From positions 500,432 through 542,301 of the forward strand of contig NZ_JMIY01000001.1 in the NCBI RefSeq assembly GCF_000685155.1: a stretch of DNA of 41,870 nt. Direction: 5' to 3'. A program made the translations under genes and the position numbers. Source of the stretch: Candidatus Methanoperedens nitratireducens (GTDB taxonomy: Archaea; Halobacteriota; Methanosarcinia; Methanosarcinales; Methanoperedenaceae). Below the pieces are notes generated by a model. The model had not been told where the DNA came from and did not search any database. It was given only the letters and a program-made list of their open reading frames with translations. Shown here one piece after another: positions 9,160-17,299 of this stretch. Every line of letters begins with the position of its first letter. Within the stretch, counting starts at the first letter, position 1.

Positions 9160-9410
9160 CCACCGCAAAGTGCACAAAGTCGGCTATGAACAGGTTCATA
9201 GATAACAATGAAAAAGACACCAGTTGAGCGGAACACGGACTGGCACGGATTGAAACTATCCGTGTACATCCGTCTGATCCGTGTGCATCCGTGTTCTATG
9301 TCATGGTGTTTTTCATAACAGTACGCAAAGATCCAGTTGCGCTTTGCGCTTGTGGTGTTCAGGGCGGGGATTGAGGCGTGGAGGCGGGGCGGGGGGAGCG
9401 CGGGCAGCAG
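9160..9410 (+). repeat. Dispersed GC-rich repeat, copy A (interrupted)
   Basis: Copy A of a repeat found four times in this window (also 10283, 11986 and 14613). It opens CACCGCAAAGTGCACAAAGT (9161-9180), continues at 9321 with GTACGCAAAGATCCAGTTGC and the complementary arm GCGCTTTGCGCTTGTGGTG, then a G-rich tail ending near 9410. The first and second parts form an inverted repeat, so the RNA or single strand could fold into a long hairpin. Here the repeat is split by a 142-base palindromic insertion. No protein is encoded. Confidence 0.8.
9181..9322. mobile_element. Nested palindromic MITE-like element
   Basis: A 142-base insertion inside dispersed repeat copy A. Outer arms ATGAAAAAGACACCA (about 9208-9222) and TGGTGTTTTTCAT (about 9304-9316) are near-perfect complements. 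Inner arms GAACACGGACTGGCACGGAT (9231-9250) and the block ending ATCCGTGTGCATCCGTGTTC (about 9277-9296) are also complementary. A small perfect palindrome, CTATGAAC/GTTCATAG, lies at about 9183-9200. The triplet AGT is present on both sides (9178-9180 and 9320-9322), which could be a target duplication. It has no coding capacity, so movement would depend on an enzyme encoded elsewhere. Confidence 0.65.
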
Positions 9411-9455
9411 GGGCGGCGGACGGCGGCACGTGAAGCTGGTCTAATTATGCAAATG

Positions 9456-9486
9456 CTTATAAATAACTGAACTAAAATTAGTTATT
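9456..9486 (+). promoter_or_regulatory. TATA box and operator-like inverted repeat of the UPF0175/DUF3368 module
   Basis: CTTATAAATA at 9456-9465 is centred about 26 bases before the ATG at 9487, giving a leaderless transcript. An inverted repeat with 7-base arms (AATAACT at 9462-9468, AGTTATT at 9480-9486) fills the space between TATA box and start codon. A bound protein there would block transcription, as expected for autoregulated toxin-antitoxin operons. Confidence 0.6.
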
Positions 9487-9792
9487 ATGACCGTAGCAGA
9501 ACACACAAAAATGATCAAGACCGAAATACAACTGCCCGTTGATGTCTTATATTCGCTTGGTATTGATAAAGCTCGTATGGAATATTTTGTGAAGAAGAAT
9601 TTCCTGCTTGAACTTTACAGAGAAGGCAGGATATCCCTTGGAAGGATGGCAGCTTTGCTTGGAATGAGTCGAACCGAGATGCTTGGGATTATGAAGGACT
9701 CTAATATACCTTTAAACTACGGCGTTTCAGAACTCAATGAGGATATTGAAACAGCGAAAAGATTGGGTATATTAAATGAAAGTAGTGAGTAA
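9487..9792 (+). CDS. UPF0175 family antitoxin
   Basis: Protein of 101 residues of the UPF0175 family, common in archaea as the partner of DUF3368 PIN-like toxins. After a short strand ('KTEIQLPVDVLYSLGID'), a helical part includes 'LLELYREGRISLGRMAALLGMSRTEM' (in pieces), a helix-turn-helix-like segment suited to binding its own operator, followed by 'IPLNYGVSELNEDIE', the usual family ending. It overlaps the toxin start by 17 bases. As antitoxin it should neutralise the toxin and repress the operon from the inverted repeat just before its start codon. Confidence 0.85.
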   Translation: MTVAEHTKMIKTEIQLPVDVLYSLGIDKARMEYFVKKNFLLELYREGRISLGRMAALLGMSRTEMLGIMKDSNIPLNYGVSELNEDIETAKRLGILNESSE

Positions 9793-10240
9793 TTCTTCAC
9801 CTTTGATATTCTTATCTGCTATTGGCATGCTGGATTTATTGAGAAATGAGTTTGGGGAAATATTGATACCAGAAGCTGTATATGATGAGGTTACTTCAAA
9901 AGAGCTTAAGGGCTCAAATGAAGTAAAGCATGCTGATTGGATTAGGGTTGTGTCGATTAAAAATAATAAAGCGCCCTCTTTTTTGCCAGTTCTTGACAGA
10001 GGCGAAGAGGAATCGATTGTTCTTGCGATCGAACAAAATGCCGACCTGGTTTTGCTGGATGACCTTGCAGGAAGGAGGGCTGCCATGATGCAGGGGCTTA
10101 ATGTCATGGGAACTCTGGGGTTTTTGAAAGTGATGGATCGTAAAGGCAGGATAAAAAATTTAAGGGATGTACTGGATGGTCTTCAAAAGAATGGATTCTG
10201 GATGAATGTTGATCTGTACAGGAGAATGCTAGAAGATTAG
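9776..10240 (+). CDS. DUF3368 PIN-like toxin
   Basis: Protein of 154 residues of the DUF3368 family, PIN-fold putative ribonucleases. The N-terminus 'VVSNSSPLIFLSAIG' replaces the usual DxN of PIN domains with S-N-S-S-P, as is normal in this family. Further acidic positions are visible in 'EAVYDEV', 'DRGEEESIVLA' and 'LVLLDDLAGRR'. The length is complete. Its 17-base overlap with the UPF0175 gene shows they are one module. The substrate is unknown; related PIN toxins cut tRNA, rRNA or mRNA. Confidence 0.85.
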   Translation: MKVVSNSSPLIFLSAIGMLDLLRNEFGEILIPEAVYDEVTSKELKGSNEVKHADWIRVVSIKNNKAPSFLPVLDRGEEESIVLAIEQNADLVLLDDLAGRRAAMMQGLNVMGTLGFLKVMDRKGRIKNLRDVLDGLQKNGFWMNVDLYRRMLED

Positions 10241-10282
10241 GAGACTGTGAAGAGTATCCCCCGGCATATGTACTAAGCATAC

Positions 10283-10413
10283 CCACCTCAAAGCGCGTAA
10301 AGTACGCAAAGATCCGGCTATGCTTTGCGCTCGCGGTATTCATGGCTGGGGTTAAGGGCGTGGAGGCGGGGGGGGAGCGCATGCTCTCAGGTGGAGCAGG
10401 ACAGCGCCATATC
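10283..10413 (+). repeat. Dispersed GC-rich repeat, copy B
   Basis: Second copy, beginning CACCTCAAAGCGCGTAAAGT, then ACGCAAAGATCCGGCTATGC and the complementary arm TTTGCGCTCGCGGTATTCAT, with a G-rich tail (about 10350-10413). It lies between the DUF3368 toxin and the 3' end of the broken VapC gene and is in the same orientation as the other copies. Confidence 0.75.
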
Positions 10414-10426
10414 AAGGGGATTATGT

Positions 10427-10841
10427 TCAATCCAGTAACAGTGCCCGGAAGCCTGCCTGCTGAAAATGGTCGTCAGCTGTTAAAGCCTCTTTCAAACCCT
10501 GATCAGTCATTACAAGAAAAGAGATACAATCTGTTAATCCCCATTCCTTGTCTCCACGATTAGTATAAAAGTCTAACGCACGTTTTAACAATGATGTATC
10601 TACCGAAACAACTCTGACATTTGGGGTAATATAACAACTGTTAATGAAGGCGGCAGCAGCAATACGATTTGAACGTGATAATGCATTACCTATTTCGATT
10701 AATACTGCTTCTGTTATCCAGACTTCACGTGCGGAATGCATTAGGTGAGCAGTTTTTTGGCTTCTTTGTGATAGATATATCATTTGGGTTAAGCAATGCC
10801 AGCACATAAGCTGTATCGAGGAAAAACCTGCTCGCTTTCAT
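10427..10841 (-). pseudogene. PIN-domain toxin (VapC-like), broken by frameshifts
   Basis: The original gene started at the ATG at 10841, overlapping the antitoxin stop by 4 bases, with the typical PIN start 'FFLDTAYVLALLNPND' carrying the first catalytic Asp. The frame is then lost near 10768-10780, where the expected 'IYHKEAKKLL' needs a shift caused by about four extra bases. It is lost again near 10745, where one base present in the duplicate at 8979-9050 is missing. The remaining frame (10427 onward, about 120 codons) keeps the PIN middle and end, including 'ITEAVLIEIGNAL', 'GLTDCISFLVMTDQG' and 'ADDHFQQAGF'. The toxin is therefore most likely inactive while the antitoxin is intact. Sequencing error could imitate the single-base loss. 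Confidence 0.75.
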
Positions 10842-11083
10842 TCAGTGCGTCCTTTTTCTCGCTTGGGAATTCCGTATAAGTAATGGTCATGCTCTTTTGA
10901 CCAGTCCTCTGGTCCCTCGACTTTTCCTGAGAACTTGCTGAGTATATCCCAGAGGCTCTGACCTGTTTCTTCTTTACGCTCGATGGTTATAAGATAGCGA
11001 ACATTTGGCTCTAAGTCCACAGACTCTTCAGGTCTGAGCACGTTTCCGTCAAAAATTGCATGCAGTGTCTTTGTCCGGGGCAT
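10838..11083 (-). CDS. DUF104-like antitoxin
   Basis: Protein of 81 residues with the short DUF104 beta-rich domain: 'LHAIFDGNVLRPEESVDLEP' then 'YLITIER'. This family partners PIN toxins in archaea. The C-terminal tail ('SLWDILSKFSGKVEGPEDW', then a His-rich 'KEHDHYLYG') would wrap the toxin. Its stop overlaps the ATG of the broken toxin gene by 4 bases. It is intact, although its toxin is frameshifted. Confidence 0.7.
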   Translation of the reverse strand: MPRTKTLHAIFDGNVLRPEESVDLEPNVRYLITIERKEETGQSLWDILSKFSGKVEGPEDWSKEHDHYLYGIPKREKGRTE

Positions 11084-11235
11084 TTTGCACCTCTAATGTC
11101 TCTTATGGTTTTTTCACATATTTAGATACTACTCTCGCATGCATTAAGAACAATCAATGGTCTCACAAAAAAGGAGGCATATCAGCTACACGGGCGGCGC
11201 CATATAAGAGGGATTTAAGTACTGAAAACTAAAGG

Positions 11236-11244
11236 CATATATAC
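11236..11244 (+). promoter_or_regulatory. Candidate TATA box of the 11276 toxin-antitoxin module
   Basis: CATATATAC lies 32-40 bases before the ATG at 11276. The distance allows a short 5' leader with a GTGAG ribosome-binding site at about 11267-11271. Confidence 0.45.
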
Positions 11245-11275
11245 GATGCAATAGATAATACCCACTTGTGAGAAA

Positions 11276-11458
11276 ATGGCGATAAGCGAGCATGATATTG
11301 AGGCACTCATCAAGCATAAGGATATAAAACTTGTTGGTGATAGGCTGATAACGGTTCCGAGGAAAAAAGAGAAGGTTTTCTTCCATGTTGAAATGGATGT
11401 TCCTGAAGAAGAAATTGATGAGTTGCTTAGTGATGAGATCTCCCCTTGGGTAGAATGA
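11276..11458 (+). CDS. Small VapB-like antitoxin
   Basis: Protein of 60 residues, acidic at its C-terminus ('EEEIDELLSDEISPW'). Its family is not recognised with certainty, but its size, its place immediately before a PIN gene and the 4-base ATGA overlap with it identify it as the antitoxin. The N-terminal part ('IKLVGDRLITVPRKKEKVFFHVEMDV') looks like a short beta-strand DNA- or partner-binding segment. Confidence 0.65.
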   Translation: MAISEHDIEALIKHKDIKLVGDRLITVPRKKEKVFFHVEMDVPEEEIDELLSDEISPWVE

Positions 11459-11943
11459 GCATAGCGGATTTTACTGATACAGAGATTTTTGTAGATACCA
11501 ATATTTTTGTTTATGCACTGGCAAAGAAGCATCGCCATAAACGTACATGCGAGGCGCTTCTATCAAAAATCAATCAGGGCGAAATTATCGGTTTTACGTC
11601 TTCAACTGTGGTTAATGAGCTATTCCATACGATACTTATCTGGGAAGTTAAGCTAAAATATGGAGATGTCGATATCATCAGGTTCATTAAAGAGCGTCCG
11701 GATGTGATCTCTGAGTGCTATGTTGCTTATGGCGCACTTGATGATGTATTTGATTCCAGTATTGTTATCTTGCCTCTCACCTTAGAAGTGTTGCAACATG
11801 CAAAAACACTATCGAAGAAGTATAACCTCTTATTTTCTGATGCTATTCATGCGGCGTCCTGTGAGATTTATGGAATAAAACATATCGCTTCAAACGACAG
11901 AGATTTCGATCGGGTTGATTTTTTGAAAAACTGGAAGCCTTGA
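11455..11943 (+). CDS. vapC: PIN-domain ribonuclease toxin (VapC-like)
   Basis: Complete PIN protein of 162 residues. The ATG at 11455 is chosen over a TTG at 11446 because it gives the ATGA overlap with the antitoxin. The four acidic positions of the active site are visible: 'IFVDTNIFVYAL' near the start, 'STVVNELFHT' near residue 60, 'LLFSDAIHAAS' near 130 and 'ASNDRDFDRV' near 148. It is expected to cleave RNA when freed from the antitoxin. Confidence 0.88.
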   Translation: MSIADFTDTEIFVDTNIFVYALAKKHRHKRTCEALLSKINQGEIIGFTSSTVVNELFHTILIWEVKLKYGDVDIIRFIKERPDVISECYVAYGALDDVFDSSIVILPLTLEVLQHAKTLSKKYNLLFSDAIHAASCEIYGIKHIASNDRDFDRVDFLKNWKP

Positions 11944-11985
11944 TAGAAGCTGGGCTTCCTGCTACTTCAAGAATTTGTATGAATT

Positions 11986-12056
11986 CACCATAAAGCGCGC
12001 AGAGTCCGCAAAGATTCGGCTGCGGTTTGCGCTTCTGGTGTTCATGGCGGGGATTG
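11986..12056 (+). repeat. Dispersed GC-rich repeat, copy C (short)
   Basis: Third copy, beginning CACCATAAAGCGCGCAGAGT, then CCGCAAAGATTCGGCTGCGG and the complementary arm TTTGCGCTTCTGGTGTTCAT. It lacks the G-rich tail. It lies just before the leader-distal end of CRISPR array 2. The rest of the 205-base gap 11944-12148 shows no gene. Confidence 0.7.
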
Positions 12057-12148
12057 AGGATAGATCAGCGGAATGTGATGCAGGGGAAAGGACGGTTATT
12101 ACTAAGAATGTAAGAGAAGGAGGTTAAACAAAAGATGCTGCCGCCTTC

Positions 12149-14393
12149 ATTTCAATCCCTCTAAGGTCTGATTTTAACTCAAAATGTGTGAAAAAGATAG
12201 CAACAGCACTAAAAAGTTTCAATCCCTCTAAGGTCTGATTTTAACCTTCCGCACCACAAGAAAAAGCCCTATCCTGGATCCCGTTTCAATCCCTCTAAGG
12301 TCTGATTTTAACTTCCTCTTTTTTTTTACCTTTTTACCAACCTCTTGTGTTTCAATCCCTCTAAGGTCTGATTTTAACTAGACAGGTCTACTTTTTACAT
12401 ATTCTTTTGGTGTTCTTGTTTCAATCCCTCTAAGGTCTGATTTTAACGGCGAAAACACTGTGACGGCTACCTGGCGCGTGTAGTGTTTCAATCCCTCTAA
12501 GGTCTGATTTTAACGCTGATGCGATTGTTGGCTCGAACTGGCACATCAACCGTGTTTCAATCCCTCTAAGGTCTGATTTTAACAAGATTGAAGCCGCGCA
12601 GCACCAGACTCCTTGCATCGTTTCAATCCCTCTAAGGTCTGATTTTAACCTCTCAGTACATCCTTATCCCCTGTCAGTCTATAGATTAGTTTCAATCCCT
12701 CTAAGGTCTGATTTTAACCAGAATAAAGTTATAGAGATAACCAAGATGAATCCGCGTTTCAATCCCTCTAAGGTCTGATTTTAACAAATTCAGATGGTAG
12801 ATCCTAGTCTGATTGATGAGACGTTTCAATCCCTCTAAGGTCTGATTTTAACTATAGCTTATAGGGGCGAAGTAATCCGCCCTATTGTTTCGGTTTCAAT
12901 CCCTCTAAGGTCTGATTTTAACCTCCTGCCCGCCAGTATTTAATCTCTCCAGATTCTACGTTTCAATCCCTCTAAGGTCTGATTTTAACAAATTTAAGCC
13001 AGGCTGCAATTTAGCGTGAGGGTGCGTTTCAATCCCTCTAAGGTCTGATTTTAACGTAGCCAAGTTTGGACGTAACCTCTTCGACCTCTCCTGTTTCAAT
13101 CCCTCTAAGGTCTGATTTTAACAGTATTATGGAACTAATTGTTGTTGTTCCTTCTCCGTTTCAATCCCTCTAAGGTCTGATTTTAACCCGCCCTGGTTGG
13201 TATTGTGGCTGCTGCCTTCTTAGATGTTTCAATCCCTCTAAGGTCTGATTTTAACCCTGTATGCCCTCATGTATGCCGCCCAACACCCTTTAGTTTCAAT
13301 CCCTCTAAGGTCTGATTTTAACTACCATTTCGGTACCTGCGACATGCTGGAAGTCCTGTTTCAATCCCTCTAAGGTCTGATTTTAACAGTCGTAGGTGTA
13401 GTTAAAGGCGGTGGTGTCGCTTCTGGGTTTCAATCCCTCTAAGGTCTGATTTTAACACATCAAATATAATCAATGTAGGGTATTATATCCTCTACGTTTC
13501 AATCCCTCTAAGGTCTGATTTTAACACGCAGCCAGGCGCACCATAAGTTTTACTAATCGCAGGTTTCAATCCCTCTAAGGTCTGATTTTAACTATCCCTG
13601 CTGAACTATGGGTTGTATTTATACTTGCAGTTTCAATCCCTCTAAGGTCTGATTTTAACGGGTATATGCTGATGACTACGGTATTAGCACGCCTTAGTTT
13701 CAATCCCTCTAAGGTCTGATTTTAACCCCCATAACTTTTTTAGATATGTTACATCCTGGTATGTTTCAATCCCTCTAAGGTCTGATTTTAACTATATTTA
13801 GGTGGTGGGTCAGGCATTCTATATTTAGGGTTTCAATCCCTCTAAGGTCTGATTTTAACTATACACCTATCCCTTTCAAGTGTAGCCACATTGATTGTTT
13901 CAATCCCTCTAAGGTCTGATTTTAACCTGCATCGGCGAAACTCGTTGCTGCCACAATTCCCGTGTTTCAATCCCTCTAAGGTCTGATTTTAACAAAACCC
14001 ATACTCCGCAAGGAGCAGGTCAAAGCCGTGTTTCAATCCCTCTAAGGTCTGATTTTAACCTCAGGGCGTAATTTCTGCTGTTGGTGGTGTTGCACAGTTT
14101 CAATCCCTCTAAGGTCTGATTTTAACGCAAATGGGGTTTTGAACCTCCTACTGTGAAAGAAGTTTCAATCCCTCTAAGGTCTGATTTTAACACACCCTCA
14201 CCTGTTCAGGCATACCGCGATTACAGGCGTTTCAATCCCTCTAAGGTCTGATTTTAACACCCCTCTAATTTAGCCGCCCCCAGGGTCTCGGCAGAGTTTC
14301 AATCCCTCTAAGGTCTGATTTTAACGAACATGCTGGTACTGGTGCCCATGATGTTTTTTAACCGTTTCAATCCCTCTAAGGTCTGATTTTAAC
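12149..14393 (-). CRISPR. CRISPR array 2: 34 repeats, 33 spacers
   Basis: Counted by hand: 34 copies of a 30-base repeat, on the plus strand G+TTTCAATCCCTCTAAGG+TCTGATTTTAAC, with 33 unique spacers of 35-40 bases. It shares 29 of 30 positions with array 1. The one difference is the first plus-strand base, which is the last base of the repeat as transcribed: C here, T (U in RNA) in array 1. All internal copies have this base; only the leader-distal copy (12149) differs. Read on the minus strand the repeat ends GGGATTGAAAC, so the leader is on the right (14394-14577). No spacer was seen to be shared with array 1. Confidence 0.98.
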
Positions 14394-14577
14394 CAAGCTT
14401 TTTTGAGCCCATTTTTGACTTAATTCACTGGTGTTTCTCAAAGCAATTTTATAGGAATCACTATCGTTTTTTCCTCAAATCTTAATCGAACTCATTCCAC
14501 AAAAACCTTTGGTAAAAAGAAACTTTTTATCGTGGATGTCAGGTTTGGTATTGCCTTTATAAAGATCCACGACTTTT
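14394..14577 (-). promoter_or_regulatory. CRISPR leader and promoter of array 2
   Basis: Homologous to the array 1 leader throughout, with scattered substitutions near the array and complete identity over 14525-14577. The TATA box CTTTATAAAG is at 14555-14564, and the 8-base inverted-repeat arms are at 14530-14537 and 14565-14572. Transcription to the left should begin near 14530. The homology ends about 35 bases before dispersed repeat copy D. Confidence 0.85.
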
Positions 14578-14612
14578 TTGCACGTTGCCGTCAAAATTTG
14601 AATACAAAAGCC

Positions 14613-14730
14613 CCACCGCAAAGCGCGCAAAGTACGCAAAGATCCAGTTGCGCTTTGCGCTTGTGGTGTTCAGAGCGGGGATTGAAGGCGTGGAGACGGG
14701 GCAGGGGAGCGCGTGCCTCTGAGGGAGCAG
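14613..14730 (+). repeat. Dispersed GC-rich repeat, copy D
   Basis: Most complete copy: CACCGCAAAGCGCGCAAAGT, then ACGCAAAGATCCAGTTGC, the complementary arm GCGCTTTGCGCTTGTGGTG and a G-rich tail to about 14730. It lies between the array 2 leader and the end of cas3'. The stretch 14731-14779 shows nothing more. Confidence 0.8.
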
Positions 14731-14779
14731 AAGTAAGGACATGGTGAGAAGAGGACAAGTTTTTGCCGGGGTGAAAAAC

Positions 14780-16651
14780 TTATATTATGTTTTCGTTCAC
14801 TTGAATTTCTTTTATATTTACTCGTTTTTCAGTAATAACTGGGCATAAAGCTCTTACGGTCTTAATTAAATCGATACTATATTCTCGTATATTTTCATCA
14901 TAATATCGAACACTTTCGTCTAAATTTTTTAGTTTATTCAAAAAAGTTTCTTTTACATTGAAGTAACATTCATTTTTGCTAAACGCATCCTCTCCTATCG
15001 GAAATGAATCAACTAAATATAGAAATTCCTTAGATTCTTCAGCCATACCTTTGACGACATAATATTCATCATTCTTTCCTATTATATTTTTATTTTGTAA
15101 TACCCATTCAATATTATATTCAGTTATTAAATCATTTCTGTCTCTATCGATTACTTTACATTTCAAATCTTTCATTCTAAAGTAGCAAAAAGTATCTAAA
15201 AAGATATTCCACCAATTTTGCCATTTTTTTATTATTACAAAAAATCCTCTGTTTTTATCGATATCTGAAAAATTATTTATTTTTTTGTCGATTCTATACA
15301 TCAAATTAAAATACTGCTTAGTCTCAACGTTCATTTTAACATTTTCAAAAAACATTTTTCTAAGAGTGGCATCGGTAATACCTTGCCTGACAGCAAATAA
15401 AAAACATCCTATGAATTTGGGAATTTTTTCTACATAGATTTTTTTATCAACTTGAATCTCCTTGTACTTTTCAATAAACTCATAATAAGTATAGTCTGTT
15501 TTATCAAAAACTGTCTCTATTTTTCGTATTTTGTCCACAAATATAAATATATGACCCTCGCGATTTCCTCTCGCTACCCGACCGAGTCTTTGAAGAAAAT
15601 TTCTAAAATACTTACCCTGATCCATGAAACATACATCAACATCATAATTTACACCAACCTCTACTTTATTTGTGCCAACAATGATATCACATTCCACCAA
15701 ATTGGATTTTAAATTAGATTTAGTAAGCCAACCAGTTTCTTCTTCTATTCTTAAACCAACAAATTCGCTGTTTGCTCTTTCTAAAAAAAGATGTGCATCT
15801 CGCAATTTATCAAAAATTATTAGAATTTTTTTATTCTTAGCTTTAAAATCATAAATTGCTTTTTTATTGGATAAAATGTAGTTTGAAATTTCCGATTTAA
15901 TGAAGTTCAGTTCTATTTTTCCATGAATTGCTCTACTATTTTCTTCCCTATTAAAAATTACTTCTTCGAAAAGTTTATAATCAATATTACCATCTCTAAA
16001 AAATTCTTCCAATCCCCTCTCAGGAGTTGCTGACGTAAAAATAAATTTAATTTCTTTATACGGGAAAAGAGCATCTTTCAATAAAATAAATGATAATATA
16101 TTGGCTATTTGCTCCTCATCATACAAATGATATTCATCAAAAATAAAATAATCAATATGTTCAAAAAATTCGGTCCATTGTCTTTCCCCTTTTATTTTAT
16201 ACAAATATTTTCCAGTAATAATAAAATTTAATAAATCAGGATTGGTGATAATTAATTCATTTTCATAAAGTATTGATAATATTTCTTTCCATCTTTCGGG
16301 TCCTTTTTCCTTCAATTTTGAGCTATTTAATACGTCAATAGAAACTTCTTTGAAATTTTGCTTTAAGTTGTATACCATGTCATTGATCAGTGCATTTGTA
16401 GGAGAAACTATAATTCCTCTCCTTGATTCTTTTATGGGCGATAATTTATTCTCTCTATGATTATTAATGATGGGAAGAGCAAAACTATGAGTTTTTCCAG
16501 TTCCAGTTGGTGCAATAACAATATTTATGTTAGAAAAATTTGGATAATTCAAAAATTCCTTTTGAATCTTATGCAAAAAAAGACCATTAAATTCTATATT
16601 GGAATATTCGATAAATTGAGGTGAAATTGTTAATATCTTACCTCTATCCAT
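14780..16651 (-). CDS. cas3: Subtype I-D CRISPR helicase Cas3'
   Basis: Superfamily 2 helicase of 623 residues without an HD nuclease domain, as in subtype I-D, where the nuclease is on Cas10d. It unwinds target DNA after Cascade binding. Motifs: Walker A 'APTGTGKT' at 47-54, a DEAH-type box 'FDEYH' at 171-175, motif III 'FTSATP' near 206, and motif VI 'QRLGRVARG' in the second RecA domain near 355. It follows csc1 directly (start next to its stop) and ends the operon. Base composition is very AT-rich, like the whole block up to 21072, and unlike the flanking genes. Confidence 0.92.
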   Translation of the reverse strand: MDRGKILTISPQFIEYSNIEFNGLFLHKIQKEFLNYPNFSNINIVIAPTGTGKTHSFALPIINNHRENKLSPIKESRRGIIVSPTNALINDMVYNLKQNFKEVSIDVLNSSKLKEKGPERWKEILSILYENELIITNPDLLNFIITGKYLYKIKGERQWTEFFEHIDYFIFDEYHLYDEEQIANILSFILLKDALFPYKEIKFIFTSATPERGLEEFFRDGNIDYKLFEEVIFNREENSRAIHGKIELNFIKSEISNYILSNKKAIYDFKAKNKKILIIFDKLRDAHLFLERANSEFVGLRIEEETGWLTKSNLKSNLVECDIIVGTNKVEVGVNYDVDVCFMDQGKYFRNFLQRLGRVARGNREGHIFIFVDKIRKIETVFDKTDYTYYEFIEKYKEIQVDKKIYVEKIPKFIGCFLFAVRQGITDATLRKMFFENVKMNVETKQYFNLMYRIDKKINNFSDIDKNRGFFVIIKKWQNWWNIFLDTFCYFRMKDLKCKVIDRDRNDLITEYNIEWVLQNKNIIGKNDEYYVVKGMAEESKEFLYLVDSFPIGEDAFSKNECYFNVKETFLNKLKNLDESVRYYDENIREYSIDLIKTVRALCPVITEKRVNIKEIQVNENII

Positions 16652-17290
16652 TTAAAAAACACCACTGAAAATTTTATTTAATATGCCTTCATTTACATTC
16701 CTCAATATTAAATAATTATTCATCTTATATTCTACATTGAATCCAGGATAGAGAGGAATTTCTAAGTTAAAAATTTTCTTTAAAGTGTAATAATTTAACC
16801 ATATATCATCGTTTGGTTTAGAATTGATTTTTTCCAATTTAGCTAAACATTCTTTTCCTGTTCCGATTCGAATACATAAAGGAAATTTGATATTAAAATC
16901 ATCTTTAGAAATTAAATATGTTTTAAACTCACTACACGGCTTTAAACCTTGAACAAGAAAATAGTTCTTAAATAAATTTCGCCCAGATTGTTCGATTGTA
17001 TCAGCATGTGGTCCACCATCCATAAATAATGTATTTCTTATATAAATTGGAGTTCTTGTGACTTGTATGGGTTTACCGATTGTGAAAGAAAAAGGTAAGT
17101 TCCTTAACTCGCTATATTGAGGTTTTTCCTTATACTCTGTATTAAAATTCTTTAATTTAAGCACAGAATTCAGAGCATAATTTAATGCTATGTCACCAAC
17201 GAATTCATCTGTAATAGAACCACCACTAGTTATTTTAGAAAAATAGAAAAAAGGTGAAAGAAAAGTAATTTTTAGTGGTATCAGCTTCAT
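16652..17290 (-). CDS. csc1: Subtype I-D Cas5-like protein Csc1
   Basis: Protein of 212 residues in the position and length of Csc1 (Cas5d), the RAMP subunit that caps the crRNA 5' handle in the I-D Cascade. RAMP-like features are the N-terminal strand 'KLIPLKITFLSPFFYFSK' and the 'RNTLFMDGGPHADT' segment in the middle. It lies 9 bases after csc2 and abuts cas3'. The identity rests partly on the surrounding genes, as Csc1 is weakly conserved. Confidence 0.82.
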   Translation of the reverse strand: MKLIPLKITFLSPFFYFSKITSGGSITDEFVGDIALNYALNSVLKLKNFNTEYKEKPQYSELRNLPFSFTIGKPIQVTRTPIYIRNTLFMDGGPHADTIEQSGRNLFKNYFLVQGLKPCSEFKTYLISKDDFNIKFPLCIRIGTGKECLAKLEKINSKPNDDIWLNYYTLKKIFNLEIPLYPGFNVEYKMNNYLILRNVNEGILNKIFSGVF

Positions 17291-17299
17291 ACGACAACC

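Noticed and set aside
11446-11454. TTG start for the PIN toxin at 11446
   Set aside because: The ATG at 11455 gives the 4-base overlap typical of the neighbouring toxin-antitoxin pairs.
12430-12618. Open reading frame within CRISPR array 2
   Set aside because: It reads through repeats and spacers; same reason as in array 1.
4074-14393. Self-targeting spacers against genes of this window
   Set aside because: No spacer was noticed to match another part of the window by eye; a full alignment could not be run, so this is not a firm negative.
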